64,000 nucleotides of DNA from Hydractinia symbiolongicarpus. Taxonomy: Eukaryota; Cnidaria; Hydrozoa; Anthoathecata; Hydractiniidae. This document shows, piece after piece, positions 1 through 12,019 of this stretch (within the stretch, counting starts at the first letter, position 1; every line of letters starts with the position of its first letter). The stretch covers positions 29,817,501 through 29,881,500 of the forward strand of contig NC_079880.1 in the NCBI RefSeq assembly GCF_029227915.1. The letters are read 5' to 3'. The notes beneath the pieces are model-generated. The model saw only the letters and a program-made list of their open reading frames with translations, had not been told where the DNA came from and made no database searches. The position numbers were made by a program, and so were the translations under genes.

Positions 1-203
1 ATGCGTTTTAGTGGTGAAAAAAAAATTTAAAAAATCGTTCTGGAAATGAGTTTACTCCCTGGGTACTTTCGTTGTATACATTCGACTACACGGGCCAAGC
101 CTGGGATTTAGGGGAAATCGCTGGTTTTCGTTTGCCGGCGATTAAACTTCTTTTATTCAGCGTCTCATCAAAAATGAAAACATTTTCAAAAACTACAAGT
201 CTC
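1..203 (+). repeat. Representative satellite monomer
   Basis: This 203-bp unit shows the internal plan. A conserved box and an A-rich tract come first, then GAGTTTACTCCCTGGGTAC, then a CpG-rich segment with ACGGGCC and GCCGGCG, then GTCTCATCAAAAATGAAAA and the box leading to the next ATG. Its length is close to a nucleosome plus linker. The phase chosen is arbitrary; any rotation is equally valid. It has no start-to-stop frame that continues in the next unit, because 203 leaves a remainder of two when divided by three. Confidence 0.9.
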
Positions 204-978
204 ATGGGCTTTAGTGGTGAAATAATAATTTAAAAAATCGTTCGGGAAATGAGTTTACACCCTGGGTACTTTCTTTGTATGCTTTTGACTATACGGGCCG
301 AGTCCAGGATTTTCGGGAAATCGCAGGTTTTCGTTTGCCGGCGATTAAACTTCTTTTATCCAGCGTCTCATCAAAAATGAAAATTTTTTTGAAAACTACA
401 AGTCTCATGCGTTTTAGTGGTGAAAAAATAATTAAAAAATCGTTCTGGAAATGAGTTTACTCCCTGGGTACTTTCTTTGTATACTTTTGACTATACGGGC
501 CGAGTCCGGGATTTACGGGAAGTCGCGGGTTTTCGTTTGCCGGCGATTAAACTTCTTTTATTCAGCGTCTCATCAAAAATGAAAACATTTTCAAAAACTA
601 CAAGTCTCATGGGCTTTAGTGGTGAAATAATAATTTAAAAAATCGTTCGGGAAATAAGTTTACACCCTGGGTACTTTCTTTGTATGCTTTTGACTATACG
701 GGCCGAGTCCAGGATTTTCGGGAAATCGCAGGTTTTCGTTTGCCGGCGATTAAACTTCTTTTATCCAGCGTCTCATCAAAAATGAAAATTTTTTTGAAAA
801 CTACAAGTCTCATGCGTTTTAGTGGTGAAAAAATAATTTAAAAATCGTTCGGGAAATGAGTTTACTCCCTGGGTACTTTCTTTGTATACTTTTGACTATA
901 CGGGCCGAGTCCGGGATTTACGGGAAATCGCGGGTTTTCGTTTGCCGGCGATTAAACTTCTTTTATTCACCGTCCCAA

Positions 979-998
979 CAAAAATGAAAACATTTTTG
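979..998. repeat. Perfect hairpin (dyad) in the monomer, example copy
   Basis: The arms CAAAAATG and CATTTTTG are exact reverse complements around an AAAA loop: 8-bp stem, 4-base loop. The same dyad sits at the same place in a large share of monomers. Common variants break or shorten one arm, for example CATTTCTG, CAAAAATAAAAAC, or loss of one T in the right arm. It is the most regular structural element of the A/T-rich half. Whether it extrudes or binds a protein cannot be told from sequence. Confidence 0.85.
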
Positions 999-2086
999 AA
1001 AACTACAAGTCTCATGCGTTTTAGTGGTGAAAAAAAAACTTAAAAAATCGTTCTGGAAATGAGTTTACTCCCTGGGTACTTTCGTTGTATACATTCGACT
1101 ACACGGGCCAAGCCTGGGATTTAGGGGAAATCGCTGGTTTTCGTTTGCCGGCGATTAAACCTCTTTCATTAAGCGTCTCATCAAAAATGAAAACATTTTT
1201 GAAAACTACAAAGCTCATGCGTTTTAGTGGTGAAAAAATAATTTAAAAACCCGTTCGGGAAATGAGTTTTCTCCCTGGGTACTTTCTTTGTATACTTTTG
1301 ACTATACGGGCCGAGTCCGGGATTTACGGGAAATCGCGGGTTTTCGTTCGCCGGCGATTAAACTTCTTTTATTCAGCGTCTCATCAAAAATAAAAACATT
1401 TTTGAAAACTACAAGTCTTATGCGTTTTAGTGGTGAAAAAATAATTTAAAAGTTCGTTCTGGAAATGAGTTTACTCACAGGGTACTTTCTTTGTATACAT
1501 TCGACTATACGGGCAAAGCCTGGGATTTACGGGAAATCGCGGGTTTTCGTTTGCCGGCGATTAAACTTCTTTTATTCAGTATCTCATCAAAAATGAAAAC
1601 ATTTTTGAAAACTACAAGTCTCATGCGTTTTAGTGGTGAAAAGATAATTTAAAAAATCGTTTTGGAAATGAGTTTACTCACAGGGTACTTTCTTTGTATA
1701 CATTCGTCTATGCAGGCCAAGCCCGGGATTTACGGGAAATCCGGGTTTTCGTTTGCCGGCGATTAAACCACTTTCATTAAGCGTCTCATCAAAAATGAAA
1801 ATATTTCTGAAAACTACAAGTCTCATGCGTTGTAGTGGTGAAAAAATAATTTAAAAAATCGTTCGGGAAATGAGTTTACTCCCTGGGTACTTTCTTTGTA
1901 TACTTTTGACTATACGAGCCGAGTCCGGGATTTACGGGAAATCGCGGGTTTTCGTTTGCCGGCGATTAAACTTCTTTTATTCAGCGTCTCATCAAAAATG
2001 AAAACATTTTGAAAACTACAAGTCTTATGCGTTTTAGTGGTGAAAAAATAATTTAAAAAATCGTTTTGGAAATGAGTTTACTCACA

Positions 2087-2101
2087 GGGTACTTTCTTTG
2101 T
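2087..2101 (+). other. Junction of an exact two-monomer deletion in block A
   Basis: The box GGGTACTTTCTTTGT joins the left half of one monomer type (CTCACAGGG) to the right half of another (TTTACTTTTGACTATAC). In block B these halves are separated by 405 bp, about 30929-31333. The offset between blocks A and B changes here from 28827 to 29232. The simplest reading is an in-register exchange between two monomers that removed two units from A, or added two to B. Confidence 0.85.
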
Positions 2102-3796
2102 TTACTTTTGACTATACGGGCCGAGTCCGGGATTTACGGGAAATCGCGGGTTTTCGTTTGCCGGCGTTTAAACTTCTTTTATTCAGCGTCTCATCAAAAA
2201 TGAAAACATTTTCAAAAACTACAAGTCTCATGGGCTTTAGTGGTGAAATAATAATTTAAAAAATCGTTCGGGAAATGAGTTTACACCCTGGGTACTTTCT
2301 TTATATACTTTTGACTATACGGGTTGAGTCCGGGATTTACAGGAAATCGCGGGTTTTCGTTCGGCGGCGATTAAACTTCTTTTATGCAGCGTCTCATCAA
2401 AAATAAAAACATTTTTGAAAACTACAAGTCTTATGGTTTTAGGGGTGAAAAAATAATTTAAAAATTCGTTCGGGAAATGAGTTTACTCCCTGGGTACTCT
2501 CTTTGTTTACTTTTGACTATACGGGCCGAGTCCGGGATTTACGGGAAATCGCGGGTTTTCGTTTGCCGGCGTTTAAACTTCTTTTATTCAGCGTCTCATC
2601 AAAAATGAAAACATTTTCAAAAACTACAAGTCTCATGGGCTTTAGTGGTGAAATAATAATTTAAAAAATCGTTCGGGAAATGAGTTTACACCCTGGGTAC
2701 TTTCTTTGTATGCTTTTGACTATACCGGCCGAGTCCAGGATTTTCGGGAAATCGCAGGTTTTCGTTTGCCGGCGATTAAACTTCTTTTATCCAGCGTCTC
2801 ATCAAAAATGAAAATTTTTTTGAAAACTACAAGTCTCATGCGTTTTAGTGGTGAAAAAATAATTTAAAAATCGTTCGGGAAATGAGTTTACTCCCTGGGT
2901 ACTTTCTTTGTATACTTTTGACTATACGGGCCGAGTCCGGGATTTACGGGAAATCGCGGGTTTTCGTTTGCCGGCGATTAAACTTCTTTTATTCAGCTTC
3001 TCATTAAAAATGAAAACATTTTTGAAAACTACAAGTCTCATGCGTTTTAGTGGTGAAATAAAAACTTAAAAAATCGTTCTGGAAATGAGTTTACTCCCTG
3101 GGTACTTTCTTTGTATACTTTTGACTATACGGGCCGAGTCCGGGATTTACGGGAAGTCGCAGGTTTTCGTTTGCCGGCGATTAAACTTCTTTTATTCAGC
3201 GTCTCATCAAAAATGAAAACATTTTCAAAAACTACAAGTCTCATGGGCTTTAGTGGTGAAATAATAATTTAAAAAATCGTTCGGGAAATGAGTTTACACC
3301 CTGGGTACTTTCTTTGTATGCTTTTGACTATACGGGCCGAGTCCAGGATTTTCGGGAAATCGCAGGTTTTCGTTTGCCGGCGATTAAACTTCTTTTATCC
3401 AGCGTCTCATCAAAAATGAAAATTTTTTTGAAAACTACAAGTCTCATGCGTTTTAGTGGTGAAAAAATAATTTAAAAATCGTTCGGGAAATGAGTTTACT
3501 CCCTGGGTACTTTCTTTGTATACTTTTGACTATACGGGCCGAGTCCGGGATTTACGGGAAATCGCGGGTTTTCGTTTGCCGGCGATTAAACTTCTTTTAT
3601 TCAGCGTCTCATTAAAAATGAAAACATTTTTGAAAACTACAAGTCTCATGCGTTTTAGTGGTGAAAAAAAAACTTAAAAAATCGCTCTGGAAATGAGTTT
3701 ACTCCCTGGGTACTTTCGTTGTATACATTCGACTACACGGGCCAAGCCTGGGATTTAGGGGAAATCGCTGGTTTTCGTTTGCCGGCGATTAAACCT

Positions 3797-4404
3797 CTTT
3801 CATTAAGCGTCTCATCAAAAATGAAAACATTTTTGAAAACTACAAAGCTCATGCGTTTTAGTGGTGAAAAAATAATTTAAAAATTCGTTCGGAAAATGAG
3901 TTTAATCCCTGGGTACTTTCTTTGTATACTTTTGACCATACGGGCCGAGTCCGGGATTTACGGATAATCGCGGGTTTTCGTTTGCCGGCGATTAAACTTC
4001 TTTTAGTCAGCGTCCCAACAAAAATGAAAACATTTTTGAAAACTACAAGTCTCATGCGTTTTAGTGGTGAAAAAATAATATAAAAAATCGTTCGGGAAAT
4101 GAATTTACTCCCTGGGTAATTTTTTTGTATACTTTTGACTATACGAGCCAAGCCCGGGATTTACCGGAAATGGCGGGTTTTCGTTTCCGGCGATTAAACT
4201 TCTTTTATTCAGTGTTTCATCAAAAATGAAAACATTTTTGAAAACTACAAGTCTTATGCGTTTTAGTGGTGAAAAAATAATATAAAAAATCGTTTTGGAA
4301 ATGAGTTTACTCACAGGGTACTTTCTTTGTATACATTCGACTATACGGGCCAAGCCCGGGATTTACGGGAAGTCGCGGGTTTTCGTTTGCCGGCGAATAA
4401 ACCA
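3797..4404 (+). repeat. Three-monomer tandem duplication, copy 1 (block A)
   Basis: This 608-bp segment is followed directly by a near-identical copy. The differences I can see between the copies are few. The match to the next copy starts just after the CCTC/CCAC difference at 3796/4404. Its monomers carry GTTTAATCCC, the GAATTTACTCCCTGGGTAATT variant and CTCACAGGG in turn. Confidence 0.85.
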
Positions 4405-5012
4405 CTTTCATTAAGCGTCTCATCAAAAATGAAAACATTTTTGAAAACTACAAAGCTCATGCGTTTTAGTGGTGAAAAAATAATTTAAAAATTCGTTCGG
4501 AAAATGAGTTTAATCCCTGGGTACTTTCTTTGTATACTTTTGACCATACGGGCCGAGTCCGGGATTTACGGATAATCGCGGGTTTTCGTTTGCCGGCGAT
4601 TAAACTTCTTTTAGTCAGCGTCCCAACAAAAATGAAAACATTTTTGAAAACTACAAGTCTCATGCGTTTTAGTGGTGAAAAAATAATATAAAAAATCGTT
4701 CGGGAAATGAATTTACTCCCTGGGTAATTTTTTTGTATACTTTTGACTATACGAGCCAAGCCCGGGATTTACCGGAAATGGCGGGTTTTCGTTTCCGGCG
4801 ATTAAACTTCTTTTATTCAGTGTTTCATCAAAAATGAAAACATTTTTGAAAACTACAAGTCTTATGCGTTTTAGTGGTGAAAAAATAATATAAAAAATCG
4901 TTTTGGAAATGAGTTTACTCACAGGGTACTTTCTTTGTATACATTCGACTATACGGGCCAAGCCCGGGATTTACGGGAAGTCGCGGGTTTTCGTTTGCCG
5001 TCGAATAAACCA
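4405..5012 (+). repeat. Three-monomer tandem duplication, copy 2 (block A)
   Basis: Second 608-bp copy of the preceding unit. After 5012 the sequence leaves the repeat at CTTTCATCAAGCG, where copy 1 has CTTTCATTAAGCG. Block B carries the same pair at about 33029-33636 and 33637-34244, so this small duplication is older than the A/B duplication. Confidence 0.85.
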
Positions 5013-6079
5013 CTTTCATCAAGCGTCTCATCAAAAATGAAAACATTTCTGAAAACTACAAGTCTCATGCGTTTTAGTGGTGAAAAAATAATTTAAAAAA
5101 CCGTTCGGGAAATGAGTTTTCTCTCTGGGTACTTTCTTTGTATACTTTTGACTATACGGGCCGAGTCCGGGATTTACGGGAAATCGCGGGTTTTCGTTCG
5201 CCGGCGATTAAACTTCTTTTATTCAGCGTCTCATCAAAAATAAAAACATTTTTGAAAACTACAAGTCTTATGCGTTTTAGTGGTGAAAAAATAATTTAAA
5301 AGTTCGTTCTGGAAATGAGTTTACTCACAGGGTACTTTCTTTGTATACATTCGACTATACGGGCAAAGCCTGGGATTTACGGGAAATCGCGGGTTTTCGT
5401 TTGCCGGCGATTAAACTTCTTTTATTCAGTGTCTCATCAAAAATGAAAACATTTTTGAAAACTACAAGTCTCATGCGTTTTAGTGGTGAAAAGATAATTT
5501 AAAAAATCGTTTTGGAAATGAGTTTACTCACAGGGTACTTTCTTTGTATACATTCGTCTATGCGGGCCAAGCCCGGGATTTACGGGAAATCGCGGGTTTT
5601 CGTTTGCCGGCGATTAAACCACTTTCATTAAGCGTCTCATCAAAAATGAAAACATTTCTGAAAACTACAAGTCTCATGCGTTGTAGTGGTGAAAAAATAA
5701 TTTAAAAAATCGTTCGGAAAATGAGTTTACTCCCTGGGTACTTTCTTTGTATACTTTTGACTATACGGGCCGAGTCCGGGATTTACGGGAAATCGCGGGT
5801 TTTCGTTTGCCGGCGATTAAACTTCTTTTATTCAGCGTCTCATCAAAAATGAAAACATTTTGAAAACTACAAGTCTTATGCGTTTTAGTGGTGAAAAAAT
5901 AATTTAAAAAATCGTTTTGGAAATGAGTTTACTCACAGGGTACTTTCTTTGTATACATTCGACTATACGGGCCAAGCCCGGGATTTACAGGAAATCGCGG
6001 GTTTTCGTTCGGCGGCGATTAAACTTCTTTTATTCAGCGTCTCATCAAAAATAAAAACATTTTTGAAAACTACAAGTCT

Positions 6080-7360
6080 CATGCGTTTTAGTGGTGAAAA
6101 GATAACTTAAAAAATCGTTTTGGAAATGAGTTTACTCACAGGGTACTTTCTGTGTATACATTCGACTATACGGGGCAATCCCGGGATTTACGGGAGGTCA
6201 CGGGTTTTCGTTTGCCGGCGATTAAACCACTTTCATTAAGCGTCTCATCAAAAATGAAAACATTTTTGAAGACTATATGTCTCATGCGTTTTAATGGTGA
6301 AAAATAATATGAAAAAATCGTTCGGGAAATGAGTTTACTCCTTGGGTAATTTTTTTGTATACTTTTGACTATACGGGCCGAGTCCGGGATTTACGGGAAA
6401 TGGCGGGTTTTCGTTTGCCGGCGATTAAACTTCTTTTATTCAGCGTCTCATCAAAAATGAAAACATTTTTAAAAACTACAAGTCTTATGCGTTTTAGTGA
6501 TGAAAAAGTAATTTAAAAAATCGTTCTGGAAGTGAATTTACTCACAGGGTACTTTCTTTGTACACATTCGACTATACGGGCCAAGCCCAGGATTTACGGG
6601 AAATCGCGTGTTTTCGTTTGCCGGCGATTAAACCTCTTTCATTAAGCGTCTCATCAAAAATGAAAACATTTTTGAAAACTACAAGTCTCATGCGTTTTAG
6701 TGGTGAAAAAAAAATTTAAAAAATCGTTCGGGAAATGAGTTTACTCCCTGGGTACTTTCTTTGTATACATTCGACTACACGGGCCAAGCCTGGGATTTAG
6801 GGGATATCGCTGGTTCTCGTTTGCCGGCGATTAAACCTCTTTCATTAAGCGTCTCATCAAAAATGAAAACATTTTTGAAAACTACAAGTCTCATGCGTTT
6901 TAGTGGTGAAAAAAAAAATTAAAAAATCGTTCTGGAAATGAGTTTACTCCCTGGGTACTTTCTTTGTATACATTCGACTACACGGGCCAAGCCTGGGATT
7001 TAGGGGAAATCGCTGGTTTTCGTTTGCCGGCGATTAAACCTCTTTCATTAGGCGTCTCATCAAGAATGACAACATTTTTGAAAACTACAAAGCTCATTCG
7101 TTTTAGTGGTGAAAAAATAATTTAAAAAATCGTTCGGAAAATGAGTTTACTCCTTGGGTAATTTTTTGTATACTTTTGACTATACGGGCCAAGCCCAGGA
7201 TTTACGGGAAATGGCGGGTTTTCGTTTGCCGGCGATTAAACTTCTTTTATTCAGTGTCTCATCAAAAATGAAAACATTTTTGAAAACTACAAGTCTCATG
7301 CGTTTTAGTGGTGAAAAAAAAATTTAAAAAATCGTTCGGGAAATGAGTTTACTCCCTGGG
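6080..7360 (+). repeat. Satellite stretch left of the 23-monomer duplication
   Basis: Only satellite monomers are present and no gene is visible. From about 6650 the stretch is rich in the ATACATTCGACTACACGGGCC type with GGGATTTAGGGGA. Part of it, from about 6650, recurs 608 bp to the right, for example the GGGATATCGCTGGTTCTCG monomers around 6781 and 7389. Confidence 0.8.
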
Positions 7361-10300
7361 TACTTTCTTTGTATACATTCGACTACACGGGCCAAGCCTG
7401 GGATTTAGGGGATATCGCTGGTTCTCGTTTGCCGGCGATTAAACCTCTTTCATTAAGCGTCTCATCAAAAATGAAAACATTTTTGAAAACTACAAGTCTC
7501 ATGCGTTTCAGTGGTGAAAAAAAAAATTAAAAAATCGTTCTGGAAATGAGTTTACTTCCTGGGTACTTTCTTTGTATACATTCGACTACACGGGCCAAGC
7601 CTGGGATTTAGGGGATATCGCTGGTTCTCGTTTGCCGGCGATTAAACCTCTTTCATTAAGCGTCTCATCAAAAATGAAAACATTTTTGAAAACTACAAGT
7701 CTCATGCGTTTTAGTGGTGAAAAAAAAAATTAAAAAATCGTTCAGGAAATGAGTTTACTCCCTGGGTACTTTCTTTGTATACATTCGACTACACGGGCCA
7801 AGCCTGGGATTTAGGGGAAATCGCTGGTTTTCGTTTGCCGGCGATTAAACCTCTTTCATTAAGCGTCTCATCAAAAATGAAAACATTTTTGAAAACTACA
7901 AAGCTCATGCGTTTTAGTGGTGAAAAAATATATTAAAAAATCGTTCGGAAAAAGAGTTTACTCCTTGGGTAATTTTTTTGTATACTTTTGACTATACGGG
8001 CCAAGCCCAGGATTTACGGGAAATGGCGGGTTTTCCTTTGCCGGCGATTAAACTTCTTTTATTCAGTGTCTCATCAAAAATGAAAACATTTTTGTAAACT
8101 ACAAGTCTCATGCGTTTTATTGGAAAAAGATAATTTAAAAAATCGTTTTGGAAATGAGTTTACTCACAGGGTACTTTCTTTGTATACATTCGACTATACG
8201 GGCCAATCCCGGGATTTACGGGAAGTCGCGGGTTTTCGTTTGCCGGCGATTAAACCACTTTCATTAAGCGTCTCATCAAAAATAAAAACATTTCTGAAAA
8301 CTACAAGTCTCATGCGTTGTAGTGGTGAAAAAATAATTTAAAAAATCGTTCGGGAAATGAGTTTACTCCCTGGGTACTTTCTTTGTATACTTTTGACTAT
8401 AAGGGCCGAGTCCGGGATTTACGGAAATCGCGGGTTTTCGTTTGCCGGCGATTAAACTTCTTTTATTCAGCGTCCCATCAAAAATGAAAACATTTTTGAA
8501 AACTACAAGTCTCATGCGTTGTAGTGGTGAAAAAATAATATAAAAAATCGTTCGGGAAATGATTTTACTCCCTGGGTAATTTTTTGTATACTTTTGACTA
8601 TACTGGCCAAGCCTGGGATTTACGGGAAATCGCGGGTTTTGTTTGCCGGCGATTAAACTTCTTTTATTCAGTGTCTCATCAAAAATGAAAACATTTTTGA
8701 AAACTACAAATCTCATGCGTTTTAGTGGTGAAAAGGTAATTTAAAAAATCGTTTTGGAAATGAGTTTACTCACAGGGTACTTTCTTTGTATACATTCGAC
8801 TATACAGACCAATCCCGGGATTTACGGGAAGTCGCGGGTTTTCGTTTGCCGGCGATTAAACCACTTTCATCAAGCGTCTCATCAAAAATGAAAACATTTC
8901 TGAAAACTACAAGTGTCATGCGTTGTAGTGGTGAAAAAATAATTTAAAAAATCGTTCGGGAAATGAGTTTACTCCCTGGGTACTTTCTTTGTATACTTTT
9001 GACTATACGGGCCGAGTCCGGGATTTACGGGAAATCACGGGTTTTCGTTTGCCGGCGATTAAACCACTTTCATTAAGCGTCTCATCAAAAATGAAAACAT
9101 TTCTGAAAACTACAAGTCTTATGCGTTGTAATGGTGAAAAATTAATTTAAAAAATCGTTCGGGAAATGAGTTTACTCCCTGGGTACTTTCTTTGTATACA
9201 TTCGACTACACGGGCCAAGCCTGGGATTCAGGGGAAATCGCTGGTTTTCGTTTGCCGGCGATTAAACCTCTTTCATTAAGCGTCTCATCAAAAATGAAAA
9301 CATTTTTGAAAACTACAAAGCTCATGCGTTTTAGTGGTGAAAAAATAATTTAAAAAATCGTTCGGAAAATGAGTTTACTCCCTGGGTACTTTCTTTGTAA
9401 ACATTTGACCATACGGGCCGAGTCCGGGATTTACGGGAAATCGCGGGTTTTCGTTTGCCGGCGATTAAACTTCTTTTATTCAGCGTCCCATCAAAAATGA
9501 AAACATTTTTGAAGACTATAAGTCTCATGCGTTTTAGTGGTGAAAAATAATATGAAAAATCGTTCGGGAAATGAGTTTACTCCTTGGGTAATTTTTTTGT
9601 ATACTTTTGACTATACGGGCCAAGCCCAGGATTTACGGGAAATGGCGGGTTTTCGTTTGCCGGCGATTAAACTTCTTTTATTCAGTGTCTCATCAAAAAT
9701 GAAAACATTTTTGAAAACTACAAGTCTCATGCGTTTTAGTGGTGAAAAGATAATTTAAAAAATCGTTTTGGAAATGAGTTTACTCACAGGGTACTTTCTT
9801 TGTATACATTCGACTATACGGGGCAATCCCGGGATTTACGGGAGGTCACGGGTTTTCGTTTGCCGGCGATTAAACCACTTTCATTAAGCGTCTCATCAAA
9901 AATGAAAACATTTTTGAAAACTACAAGTCTCATGCGTTTTAGTGGTGAAAAAAAAAATTAAAAAATCGTTCTGGAAATGAGTTTACTCCCTGGTTACTTT
10001 CTTTGTATACATTCGACTACACGGGCCAAGCCTGGGATTCAGGGGAAATCGCTGGTTTTCGTTTGCTGGCGATTAAACCTCTTTCATTAAGCGTCTCATC
10101 AAAAATGAAAACATTTTTGAAAACTACAAAGATCATGCGTTTTAGTGGTGAAAAAATAATATAAAAAATCGTTCGGAAAATGAGTTTACTCCCTGGGTAA
10201 TTTTTTGTATACTTTTGACTATACGGGCCAAGCCTGCGATTTACGGGAAATCGCAGGTTTTCGGTTGCCGGCGATTAAACTTCCTTTATTCAGTGTCTCA

Positions 10301-12019
10301 TCAAAAATGAAAACATTTTTGAAAACTACAAGTCTCATGCGTTTTAGTGGTGAAAAGATAATTTAAAAAATCGTTTTGGAAATGAGTTTACTCACAGGGT
10401 ACTTTCTTTGTATACATTCGACTATACGGGGCAATCCCGGGATTTACGGGAGGTCACGGGTTTTCGTTTGCCGGCGATTAAACCACTTTCATTAAGCGTC
10501 TCATCAAAAATGAAAACATTTTTGAAAACTACAAGTCTCATGTGTTTTAGTGGTGAAAAAAAAAATTAAAAAATCGTTCTGGAAATGAGTTTACTCCCTG
10601 GTTACTTTCTTTGTATACATTAGACTACACGGGCCAAGCCTGGGATCAGGGGAAATCGCTGGTTTTCGTTTGCTGGCGATTAAACCTCTTTCATTAAGCG
10701 TCTCATCAAAAATGAAAACATTTTTGAAAACTACAAAGATCATGCGTTTTAGTGGTGAAAAAATAATTTAAAAAATCGTTCGGAAAATGAGTTTACTCCC
10801 TGGGTACTTTCTTTGTAAACATTTGACCATACGGGCCGAGTCCGGGATTTACGGGAAATCGCGGGTTTTCGTTTGCCGGCGATTAAACTTCTTTTATTCA
10901 GCGTCCCATCAAAAATGAAAAAATTTTTGAAGACTATAAGTCTCATGCGTTTTAGTGGTGAAAAATAATATAAAAAATCGTTCGGGAAATGAGTTTACTC
11001 CTTGGGTAATTTTTTTGTATACTTTTGACTATACGGGCCAATCCCGGGATTTACGGGAAGTCGCGGGTTTTCGTTTGCCGGCGATTAAACCACTTTCATT
11101 AAGCGTCTCATCAAAAATGAAAACATTTCTAAAAACTACAAGTCTCATGCGTTGTAGTGGTGAAAAAATAATTTAAAAAATCGTTCGGGAAATGAGTTTA
11201 CTCCCTGGGTACTTTCTTTGTATACTTTTGACTATACGGGCCGAGTCCGGGATTTACTTGAAATCGCGGGTTTTCGTTTGCCGGCGATTAAACCACTTTC
11301 ATTAAGCGTCTCATCAAAAATGAAAACATTTCTGAAAACTACAAGTCTTATGCGTTGTAGTGGTGAAAAAATAATTTAAAAAATCGTTCGGGAAATGAGT
11401 TTACTCCCTGGGTACTTTCTTTGTATACTTTTGACTATACGGGCCGAGTCCGGGATTTACGGGAAATCGCGGTTTTCGTTTGCCGGCGATTAAACCACTT
11501 TCATTAAGCGTCTCATCAAAAATGAAAACATTTCTGAAAACTACAAGTCTCATGCGTTGTAGTGGTGAAAAAATAATTTAAAAAATCGTTCGGGAAATGA
11601 GTTTACTCCCTGGGTACTTTCTTTGTATACTTTTGACTATACGGGCCGAGTCCAGGATTTACGGGAAATCGCGTGTTTTCGTTTGCCGGCGATTAAACTT
11701 CTTTTATTCAGCGTCCCATCAAAAATGAAAACATTTTTGAAGACTATAAGTCTCATGCGTTTTAGTGGTGAAAAATAATATAAAAAATCGTTCGGGAAAT
11801 AAGTTTACTCCTTGGGTAATTTTTTTGTATACTTTTGACTATACGGGCCAAGCCCAGGATTTACGGGAAATGGCGGGTTTTCGTTTGCCGGCGATTAAAC
11901 TTCTTTTATTCAGTGTCTCATCAAAAATAAAAACATTTTTGAAAACTACAAGTCTCATGCGTTTTAGTGGTGAAAAGATAATTTAAAAAATCGTTTTGGA
12001 AATGAGTTTACTCACAGGG
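7361..12019 (+). repeat. 23-monomer tandem duplication, copy 1
   Basis: This segment of about 4.66 kb is repeated immediately to the right. The offset is 4659 bp at the left, 4660 after a single C is missing near 8641 and 4661 after a single T is missing near 10647. These are one-base deletions in this copy. Few differences are visible over the whole length, so the duplication looks recent. It mixes the GTTGTAG type, the GGGTAATTTTTTGTATAC type and the ACTACACGGG type. Confidence 0.9.

Larger units (their letters stand above)
1..6079 (+). repeat. Block A: left copy of a long dispersed duplication
   Basis: This block matches 28828-35311 base for base with only scattered differences. The offset is 28827 bp up to about 2101 and 29232 bp afterwards. 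The match stops at 6080, where CTCATG here faces TTATG in the other copy and the following monomers differ. The left end lies outside the window. Monomers include the GGGCTTTAG/AATAATAATTT type, with CACCCTGGG and CCAGGATTTTCGGG, which I do not see between about 3.4 and 27 kb. An alternative is a misassembly that placed one real copy twice, but the private differences and the clean indel argue against that. Confidence 0.9.

Noticed and set aside
1070-1110. CENP-B-box-like sequence (TTCG ... CGGG)
   Set aside because: TTCGACTATACGGG and TTCGACTACACGGG have six bases between TTCG and CGGG, while the CENP-B core needs seven with an A at a fixed place. TTCGTTGTATACATTC has the left half only.
3858-4151. 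Minus-strand open frame of 97 codons, recurring at several places with almost the same protein
   Set aside because: It is satellite read backwards. The same DNA is also open on the plus strand, the frame ends at the stop set of the A/T tract, and copies of it track duplications, not selection.
8120-8341. Plus-strand frame of about 73 codons (ending ...TTSLMR.SGEKII) found in many monomers
   Set aside because: It is simply one monomer from A/T tract to A/T tract. Other monomers break the same frame freely by one-base indels, and the 203-bp period shifts frame in each copy.
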